A DNA stretch of 48,629 nt from the NCBI GenBank assembly GCA_017306155.1, contig JAFKJB010000022.1, forward strand, positions 1 through 48,629. Reading direction: 5' to 3'. Both the position numbers and the translations under genes were made by a program. This DNA is from Nitrosospira multiformis. Its GTDB lineage: Bacteria > Pseudomonadota > Gammaproteobacteria > Burkholderiales > Nitrosomonadaceae. Shown here piece after piece: positions 1 through 8,100 of the stretch (position 1 is the stretch's first letter; every line of letters starts with the position of its first letter). The notes below the pieces were generated by a model. It searched no databases, was not told the DNA's origin, and worked only from the letters and a program-made list of their open reading frames with translations.

Positions 1-288
1 ATGCCGCCTGCCCAGCGCTGCGAAGCTCCAACGCAGCGCCTCAATGTCCAGCCTCCCCGTCAGCCGCAATCCTCCACTCAAATGATAAGCTGTGCTCAAC
101 GGCTCCAGTTGCCATAAAAACCAGTGGCGCTGCTGCGCGTAAGAAAGTGGCGCTCCCGTGGAAGTGTGGCGGCGGGGAATACTCGATTGGGGTGCCGGAG
201 CATGGGCTCGGGCCAGCCGCTGCGCCAGTCTCTCCCGTTGCTCGGAAGTCAGGCGGGCGCGTCTTTGCGCTAGATTGCTGCTATGCAT
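1..288 (-). CDS. Non-ribosomal peptide synthetase, N-terminal fragment (condensation domain start); runs off the left edge
   Basis: An open frame of 96 codons reads leftwards from an ATG at 288 and leaves the window at base 1 without a stop. A basic leader (LTSEQRERLAQRL) is followed by PLSYAQQRHWFLWQL, which is the first core motif (C1, SxAQxRxW) of an NRPS condensation domain, and then by LRLTGRLDIEALRWSF, typical of the next helix. The fragment therefore continues the assembly line after the polyketide synthase, whose TGA stop lies 75 bases upstream. The frame is open up to that stop, so an ATG at 327 or a GTG at 348 are possible alternative starts; none has a good ribosome binding site. 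The C domain should accept the beta-hydroxyacyl chain from the PKS carrier protein and join it to the next amino acid. Amino acid specificity and the number of modules cannot be seen. Confidence 0.85.
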   Translation of the reverse strand, partial: MHSSNLAQRRARLTSEQRERLAQRLARAHAPAPQSSIPRRHTSTGAPLSYAQQRHWFLWQLEPLSTAYHLSGGLRLTGRLDIEALRWSFAALGRRH

Positions 289-363
289 GATGATGCGGAT
301 AAAAATGATGGGATAAATGAGGAAGCATCAGGAGACAGAATGACTTCACCTCGCAAGGATCGA

Positions 364-3300
364 TCATGAGCATTCGATCTCGTCCAGCAATTTCGTTTCA
401 ACCAATTCGGCCAAACCTGCAACGGTGGGAGACCGGAAAAAGTCCGCAGGACGCATATCGATCCCGAAAACTGCCCGCACTCTCGAGAGCAGTTGAATAC
501 CCAGCAGGGAATCTCCCCCCAGTTCAAACAGGTTGTCATGAATGCCGACAGCATCCATGCCCAGTAGACCCTGCCAGATCTCTGCGATGCTCTGCTCCAG
601 CTCGCTCTCGGGAGCGACAAAGGCCGTACCCAGGGTAGGTCGTGGATAACGTTGCTGGCGTTCCTGCTCAGGCTGCCGGCTCTCGGCGAACGCGGAAGGC
701 TGCCCGACAAGGTCTACCAAGTCCTCCTGCGTCTGGTTGAGCCGGCCATGCAAATCGAGGGTGGAGACGATCACCTGGGGTCCAGTCGCGTTATTGACGA
801 TGTGCACGAAAGCCTCAGCGCCTTCTTTCGGCGGAATTCCCATCCCCTCGGGCATTGCCATATTGGCTGCCATCCCCACGTCCCGCCAGCTATCCCAGTT
901 AACGGATATGACGGGAAAGGTGAAGCCGCCCTGGGCAGAGCGGGTGGCTCTGCGGGCGACAGCGTCGAGGTAGGCATTGGCGGCACAATAATCAACCTTG
1001 CTGAGGCCACCTGCAATGGCTGCCAGCGATGAGCACAACAGCATGAAATCCAGGGAGGTATCCCTGAATACGGCTTGCAATGCCTGCGTTCCCTGTATCT
1101 TGGGCGCAAATACTTTCGCCACCATCTCCTCGGTCTTTACCGAAATGAGGCCGGTGCCGACTTCCCCCGCGGAATGTATAACGCCGTTGATGGCCCCAAA
1201 GTGCCCACAGGCCTGCGCCGCCGCCGCCTTCAACTCCACCTGGTTCGTCACGTCGGCCTGCAAGACCAGCACTTTTGCACCCAGCGCCTCCAGGTGCATG
1301 ACCTGCTCGATCCTGCTGCGGGTGGAATCCCCTTTTTCCGCCCCCGAAATCAGATCAGGCCACTGCTCCCTGGCAGGGAAACGTGAACGGCCCAGCAGTA
1401 CCAGCTTTGCGCAATAGTGCTGCGCCAGATGCTCGGCCAGCGCCAGTCCAATGCCTCCCAGCCCACCGGTAATCAGATAGACGCCCTCATCCCGCAGGCA
1501 GGGGCGTGCTTTCCCGGGCACTCGGCCTTGGATGGGTTCGAAGGTCTGAATCCAGCGGTGTGGCCCCCGGTAAGCGATCATCGAGGAAACGGGTTCTGCT
1601 TGAGACTCGGCTACAAGCTGACGGACGAGCCGGTTTTTTGCAATACCGTCGCCTGCTGGCAGCTCGACATCAACCAGCCGGCAGGTCAGGTAGGCATATT
1701 CCTGGGGAATGACCTTGCAGGGCCCGAGCAACAGTGCTTTTTCTGGGCGAAGGGATTCGCTGCCGGTAACATCTTCAAGCTGGTCGGTGATGACCGTAAT
1801 TTCGACCTTTGCGTTGCTCGGGATCACCTGTTTGGTGCTCTCCAGCGCCTGCGCGAGATAAAACAGACTGAAGAAATTCCTGGCCTCGATTTCTACTCCA
1901 TTTTCGACCTGGCTTTCCCTGTCAATCTGCGTGCCGTCATTTCCGGTCAGGCTCCACAAGTGAAAGATATGTCCGAGGGTCCTGCCATCCTCGCCGATGT
2001 TGCGCAACAGAAGATCGTAATCCCGCTGTTCTCCTGGGCGGACAATATAGTGGTCCTTGTCCTGACGGTGAAAGGCCGGGCCCGCGGAAACGACGACAGG
2101 CTTTATCCCCAGCGTAAGCAAATACTCTATCAGGGCCAGCCCGAGGGAATGGTCATCCTTGAAGAGGATGAATGATCTTCCCGGGTCCCGGACGCTCCCT
2201 TGTTCAATGCTGTCCGAGCGGCGCCACGAAGGGGTGTAGAACCATTCATCGAACGGTCGGGCTGCGGGGCGGCCATTATCCGTCACCTGCTGGCGTGCAC
2301 CTGGCTCAAGGCCAGCAATGAGTCGAGGCATGTCTTCTTCCCCCGCTGCCTTTGCAGTCCTCGCGGTGTTCCCGCTCTTCTGGCTGCCGGGCTTGATCCA
2401 GTATGACTGGCGCTCGAATGGGTAGGTCGGCAAGGAGATGCGACGGCGGCGTTCGTCAGCGTAAAAACTCCCCCAGTCGATATCGACCCCGGCAAGCCAT
2501 AGTTTCCCGAGGCAAAGATAAAAATGTGCTTGAGACTGATTCGCTCTGCCAGGATGAGGCAAGGATGGAAGAATAAGATGCTCCGGTTTTGCCTCGGAAT
2601 GGCGCCGCGCAAGGGTAGTCAATGTTTCGCCCGGCCCCACCTCCAGCAGGATGCGATCTGGATTGCCCAACAGCTCGCGCAGCCCATCGTCGAAGCGTAC
2701 CGTGCCGCGCACATGCCGTCTCCAATAGCCGGGGTCGGTGGCTTCCTGATGGGTAATCCAGTCGCCGCTGAGATTGGAAAGAAAGGGAATCCGCGGCGAG
2801 TGCAATTCCATTGCGGAAACCAGCCCCATGAAAGCCGGCAACATCGGCTCGACCAGAGCGGAGTGAAATGCACGGGAGACGTGAAGGCGCCGCACCCCAA
2901 TCCCTTTATTGTGCAGATCAGCTTCCAATGCTTCAATGGCGGAGACCGGCCCTGAAAGGACGCACAACTCAGGTCCGTTGACAGCGGCGAGGTCGCAACC
3001 TTCCGACCTTTCCGACAAATAAGGCGTTATTTCCGCTTCGGGCAACATGACCGCAAGCATGGCGCCCGTCTCCGTCTGCTGGAGCAAGCGTCCACGCAGG
3101 GCTACCAGGCGCAGCGCGTCTTCGAGCGAAAATACACCCGCAAGACATGCCGCAACGTATTCGCCCACACTATGGCCGATCATAGCCGCCGGTTGGATGC
3201 CCCAGGACATCCATAGCTGTGCGAGGGCATATTCGACGACAAAGAGTGCGGGCTGGGTGACTTCCGTCTGTTCGAGGCGTGCGGACAACTCCTTCTTCCG

Positions 3301-5103
3301 TGCCTCATCCCCACCTTCAAGGTTGGGGTCAAGGTTGGGATATAAGGCGGCGCGCAGGTCGAAATTCAGGTGGGGTTCCAGCAATTTGACGCAACGATCG
3401 AATTCCCGCCGAAAAACTGCCTCCCCGTCGTAAAGCGCCCGCGCCATATTGATATGCTGGGCACCCTGACCGGGGAAAAGAAAGACTATGGGACGATTTT
3501 CCGACGCCACCTGTCCGCTAACAAAGCGATCCGCAGACTTCCTTTCCAAAACGCCGAGTGCCTCATCCCTGTCCTGGCACAGCACTACTGCACGGCAGGC
3601 GAAACTTTTTCTTCCCGTTTGAAGGGTATACGCGGCATCGGCAAGTGGTAAACCGGGATGCGCGCGCAGATGTTCGTGCAATCCGGCAATCACCGTTTCC
3701 AGCGCCGTGGGAGTACGGGCCGAGAGTGTGAGCAGCTGACAGGCGCGCGAAGAATTCACGGGCTCTACGGGCGGAGCTTCTTCGAGCACCACGTGCACGT
3801 TGGTCCCCCCGATACCGAAGGAACTCACCCCGGCGCGTCGCGGGGTCGATTCATTCGACCAATGCCTGCTCTCGGTGTTGACGTAAAAAGGGCTCGAGGA
3901 AAAATCGATTTGTGGATTGGGCTGCTCGAAATTCAGGCTGGACGGAAGGGTTCGATGCTTCATTGCCAGGACGGTTTTGATCAGACCCGCGACACCTGCT
4001 GCTGCATCCAGGTGACCTACATTCGTCTTGACCGATCCGATAGCGCAGAATCCACGCCTGTTCGTGCTTTCGCGGAAGGCTTGCGTGAGCGCCGCGATCT
4101 CGATCGGGTCGCCGATCGTCGTTCCCGTGCCATGCGTCTCCACGTAGCCGATCGTGTCGGCTTCCACGCCGGCGATCGCCTGAGCAGCCAGAATCACTTC
4201 CGCCTGGCCTTCCACGCTCGGTGCAGTGTAGCCCACCTTGGCCGAACCATCGTTGTTGATTGCGGACCCTTTGATTACAGCATGAATCGTATCACCGTCA
4301 GCGAGTGCGTCCGATAGCCGCTTGAGCACGACGATCCCCACCCCGCTGCCGATCACCGTGCCGGCCGCCTTTGCATCGAACGCGCGGCAGTGGCCATCCG
4401 GCGACAGGATCGCTCCAGGCTCGTATCGATAACCGCCCTCGTGCAACAGATTGACCCAGACACCCCCAGCCATTGCCATGTCCGCTTCGTGATTGAGCAA
4501 GCCACGGCAGGCGACGTGCACGGCCGCGAGTGAGGTGGAACAGGCCGTCTGCACAGTGATCCCCGGTCCGCGCAGATTGAGCTTGTAGGAGACGGTCGTC
4601 GTCATGGAATCCTTGTTGTTTCCATTCATCAACCCTTGCAGGGAAGAAATGTCGTGCATATCGGAAAACCGCCCGCTGGAAAACAGATTTAGCAGCAGGT
4701 AGGTGTTAACCCCACAGCCGGCATAAACCCCGACGGGGACGCTGCAATTCGACGCGTCATAGCCGGCATCTTCCAGCGCCTGCCAGGCCACCTCCAGGAA
4801 CAACCGGTGCTGCGGGTCCGTTTCCGCTGCCTCGCGCGGGGTATAGCCAAAGAAAGAGGCATCGAAAAGGTCGACGCCGGGCAGTTCGGCACTCGCCTTG
4901 ATATAGTGCGGATCTTCCAGGGTCTTGCGTGAAATCCCTCGCGCCAGGAGTTCCTCGTCGGTAAAGAAAGTAATGGACTCGACTCCATCCCGCAAATTGC
5001 GCCAGAATGCCTCCACGTTATCCGCGCCCGGAAAACGGCCTGCCATACCGATAATTGCGATATCGATATCGTCTCTCTCCGAAAACTCTTCCGTATGATC
5101 CAT
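364..5103 (-). CDS. Type I polyketide synthase module, KS-AT-KR-ACP
   Basis: A single 1579-residue polyketide extension module. Residues about 12-440 are the ketosynthase with the complete triad Cys188 (in TACSTS), His324 (in ETHGTGT) and His364 (in KTNVGHL). Residues about 540-850 are the acyltransferase with nucleophile Ser645 (GHSVGE) and AFHS at 745-748, the form expected for malonyl-CoA selection. Residues about 950-1400 are the ketoreductase including its structural half, with the NADPH loop at 1212-1217 (GGLGGIG) and catalytic Ser1359, Tyr1372 and Asn1376. The acyl carrier protein ends the chain with phosphopantetheine Ser1532 (GGDSL). There is no dehydratase, enoylreductase or room for a methyltransferase, so the unit added should be a beta-hydroxy acyl group. 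Its ATG overlaps the stop of the upstream synthetase (TAATG), implying translational coupling. It follows an A-PCP module, so it should extend an aminoacyl chain to a 4-amino-3-hydroxy acid. Confidence 0.96.
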   Translation of the reverse strand: MDHTEEFSERDDIDIAIIGMAGRFPGADNVEAFWRNLRDGVESITFFTDEELLARGISRKTLEDPHYIKASAELPGVDLFDASFFGYTPREAAETDPQHRLFLEVAWQALEDAGYDASNCSVPVGVYAGCGVNTYLLLNLFSSGRFSDMHDISSLQGLMNGNNKDSMTTTVSYKLNLRGPGITVQTACSTSLAAVHVACRGLLNHEADMAMAGGVWVNLLHEGGYRYEPGAILSPDGHCRAFDAKAAGTVIGSGVGIVVLKRLSDALADGDTIHAVIKGSAINNDGSAKVGYTAPSVEGQAEVILAAQAIAGVEADTIGYVETHGTGTTIGDPIEIAALTQAFRESTNRRGFCAIGSVKTNVGHLDAAAGVAGLIKTVLAMKHRTLPSSLNFEQPNPQIDFSSSPFYVNTESRHWSNESTPRRAGVSSFGIGGTNVHVVLEEAPPVEPVNSSRACQLLTLSARTPTALETVIAGLHEHLRAHPGLPLADAAYTLQTGRKSFACRAVVLCQDRDEALGVLERKSADRFVSGQVASENRPIVFLFPGQGAQHINMARALYDGEAVFRREFDRCVKLLEPHLNFDLRAALYPNLDPNLEGGDEARKKELSARLEQTEVTQPALFVVEYALAQLWMSWGIQPAAMIGHSVGEYVAACLAGVFSLEDALRLVALRGRLLQQTETGAMLAVMLPEAEITPYLSERSEGCDLAAVNGPELCVLSGPVSAIEALEADLHNKGIGVRRLHVSRAFHSALVEPMLPAFMGLVSAMELHSPRIPFLSNLSGDWITHQEATDPGYWRRHVRGTVRFDDGLRELLGNPDRILLEVGPGETLTTLARRHSEAKPEHLILPSLPHPGRANQSQAHFYLCLGKLWLAGVDIDWGSFYADERRRRISLPTYPFERQSYWIKPGSQKSGNTARTAKAAGEEDMPRLIAGLEPGARQQVTDNGRPAARPFDEWFYTPSWRRSDSIEQGSVRDPGRSFILFKDDHSLGLALIEYLLTLGIKPVVVSAGPAFHRQDKDHYIVRPGEQRDYDLLLRNIGEDGRTLGHIFHLWSLTGNDGTQIDRESQVENGVEIEARNFFSLFYLAQALESTKQVIPSNAKVEITVITDQLEDVTGSESLRPEKALLLGPCKVIPQEYAYLTCRLVDVELPAGDGIAKNRLVRQLVAESQAEPVSSMIAYRGPHRWIQTFEPIQGRVPGKARPCLRDEGVYLITGGLGGIGLALAEHLAQHYCAKLVLLGRSRFPAREQWPDLISGAEKGDSTRSRIEQVMHLEALGAKVLVLQADVTNQVELKAAAAQACGHFGAINGVIHSAGEVGTGLISVKTEEMVAKVFAPKIQGTQALQAVFRDTSLDFMLLCSSLAAIAGGLSKVDYCAANAYLDAVARRATRSAQGGFTFPVISVNWDSWRDVGMAANMAMPEGMGIPPKEGAEAFVHIVNNATGPQVIVSTLDLHGRLNQTQEDLVDLVGQPSAFAESRQPEQERQQRYPRPTLGTAFVAPESELEQSIAEIWQGLLGMDAVGIHDNLFELGGDSLLGIQLLSRVRAVFGIDMRPADFFRSPTVAGLAELVETKLLDEIECS

Positions 5104-8100
5104 TAATGCGTCCTCCCTGCTCTCAGCTTGCGTTGTATGAACGTCGCTCTCTGCCGCTGCGCCCGTTCCTGGTGGCGCGGCAACGGCAGGCGCTCCTTAT
5201 CCGCCTGCCTGTCCTCCTGGCCGAGGAATCTGGCCAGGCTCGCGACAGTGGTATATCTGAAAAGGTCGATAATGGCGATGCGGGTTTTCAGCCGCTCTTC
5301 CAGCTTGCATTGCACCTTGATGAGCAGCAGCGAATGCCCGCCCAGATCGAAAAAATTGTTGTGCAGCCCCACTCGGGGTAGCTCCAGGACTTCCGCCCAG
5401 ATCTCCGAAATCATCGTTTCCACGGCATTGACGGGCGCCTGATAGGCCGCCTCGTCGATCTGCTCCGGCAGGGGCAAGGGCAACGCCTGGCGGTCGACTT
5501 TGCCATTGGGGTTGAGCGGCAGCCTATCGAGCAGCACAAACGAACCAGGCAGCATGTAATCCGGAAGCACGCCGGCAAGTGCAGCCTTGAGCATGGATGC
5601 GTTGAGTGTTACCCCCTGACGCGAGGCGACGCAGGCGATGAGGCGCGTTCCATTGGGGCCTTCCTGTGCCACTACCGCCGCCTCGCGAACTCCGGGCTGC
5701 GCCAGCAACTGACCCTCGATTTCGCCCAATTCAACCCGGAAACCGCGAAGCTTGACCTGATGATCGAGCCGGCCCAGATATTCGAGTTGGCCGCCATTGC
5801 CCTCATTGCGCCAGCGGACCCGATCTCCAGTGCGGTAAAGGCGGCTCCCGTCCGGCACGAAAGGATCGGCAATGAACCGGTCCGCGGTGAGACCGGGACG
5901 ATCGAGGTATCCGCGGGCCAGCCCAGTTCCGCCAATATAGAGTTCTCCGGCGCATCCCGGAGGCACGACATTCAAGTCCTCGTCGAGCACGTACAACCTG
6001 CGATCTCCAACGGCACGGCCGATAGGCGCGAACTCGCCGATGAAGCCGGCCTCAGCAGCTTCAGACGCATGGGCTACCCAGGCGGCTGGGGTGATGACCG
6101 TTTCAGTCGGCCCGTAGGCGTTGACCAGCCGGGCATGCGGGAAAGCCGCCTGTGTGGCGGCCAGGTCGGCTGCGAACCATGCTTCGCCGCCTGCTATGCA
6201 AGTGTGCACCGACGTGGCACTACCCTGCATCAAGGGAAGCAGCATTCGCAGATAAGCGGGCGGCAAGTGCAGGGTGGTTATGTTGTGCTTTCCGATCCGG
6301 TCGACGAAACCGTCGCCGGCAAGGTCGCGTGTCGATGAAAGGACAAGCGTCGCGCCTTCGCACAGGGGCGTGATCCACTGTTCCGCAGCCGCGTCGAAAT
6401 TCATCGAGAAAAACATGAGTTCGCGATCACCGGGGCGTACGCCGTAGATTTCCCTGATCGCTGCCAGATGCATCGCCAGGGGACCATGGCTTACTCCTAC
6501 CCCTTTCGGTCTGCCGGTCGACCCGGACGTGTAGATGACATAAGCGAGATTATCGGGATGCAGAGCAATCTCCGGGTTAGTCTCGGCTGTCCCATTCATA
6601 CCGGAGCCATCCAGTTCCAGCACGGAAAGCTTTTCCGGATCGGGGATGCGATTCCTGATATGAGATTGCGTCAACAGCAACCGGATGCCGCTGTCCTCAA
6701 CCAGATAGCTGAGGCGCTCGCGCGGATAGTCGGGATCGAGCGGTACATACGCCCCTCCTGCCTTGAGTATGCCCAGCAGGCCGACGATCATCTCGATGGA
6801 ACGCTCTACCGTAATGCCGACCCTTACGTCCGCCTTGACTCCCAGGGTGATTAAATGGTGTGCGAGCCGGTTGGAGCGGCGATTCAGTTCTTGGTAGGTT
6901 ATTTCGGTATCGTTGAAAACCAGGGCGCAGACATTCGGACGTTCTTCCGCCCGGCGCTCTATGCGCCGGTGCACAGCTTCATGAACGGCTTGATGGGCAG
7001 CTTCATGCGCGACTGGATGAGCGGATTGATGGAACATCCCGCTACCTGAACCGCGCCCTACAGCATTCGTTCCCCATGCTCCCCATGCTCCGAGCTGCGC
7101 CATATCGCTTTCGCTCAACAGAGGCACATCGCCGATGAGCGTTTCCGGCTGCCCCGCCATTGCGCGCAGCAGGGTCACATAATGGCGTGCCAGGCGCTCG
7201 ATCGTACGGGTATCGAAGAGCTCCGACGCATAGATGAAGCTTGCATGCACGCTTCCATCAGGTGACTCGATCGTTTCCACCGTCAGCTCGAACTGTGCAG
7301 CCTGCTCGCCCAGCGGATAATCAACGATCTTCAGTCCCTTGATTCGATCGAACTTGCGCCGATCGCTTACCAGGTGATTAAGGGTCACCTGGAAGAGTGG
7401 CGTCCGGCTCAGGCTTCTTTCCGGCTGCAATGCTTCAACCAGTTGCTCGAAGGGCAAGTCCTGATGTGCCTGAGCGTCGATTGCCGCTTCCCTGACCTGC
7501 GCGAGCAGAGCTGATAATGTCATGCGGCCTTCGATCTTTGCGCGTAAGACCTGCGTGTTCACGAAAAAACCGACCAAATCCCGGGTTTCAACCCGGTTGC
7601 GATTGGCCACCGGCACGCCTATACGGATGTCCTTTTGTCCCGTGTAACGGTAGAGCAAAGCCTGAAAACCCGCCATCAGCGCCATGAAAAGGGTTGCGCT
7701 GTGGCTATCGGGACGCTGGACAAGGCTTCGCAGACTGCCCAGCACATCCGGTGGCAGGTCGAAAGAATGACGTGCTGCCTGATAATTTGCCACCGGCGGC
7801 CGTGGATGGTCGGCCGGTAGTTCCAATACCGGATGGTCGGTACCCAGGTAATCACGCCAGTAGGCCAATTGCCTGTCTTTCTCGCCTGCTTCCAGCCAGC
7901 TGCGCTGCCATTCGGCGTAGTCCGCGTAGCGGATGGGTAACGGGTCGAACTGCGGCAACTGCCCCTGGGCATGAGCCAGGTACCCGACGGCGAACTCGTC
8001 AAGCAACACCTGCGCCGACGCCCCGTCGGAGATGATGTGATGCATGGCTATGACCAGGATATGCTCATCCTGCGCCAGCCGGATCAAGACTACTCGCAGC

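Noticed and set aside
364-5103. Many plus-strand open frames of 60-250 codons opposite the PKS and NRPS genes (for example near 1417-2175 and 8919-9638)
   Set aside because: They are high-GC shadow frames; none has a family motif, and the minus-strand proteins are complete with all active sites.
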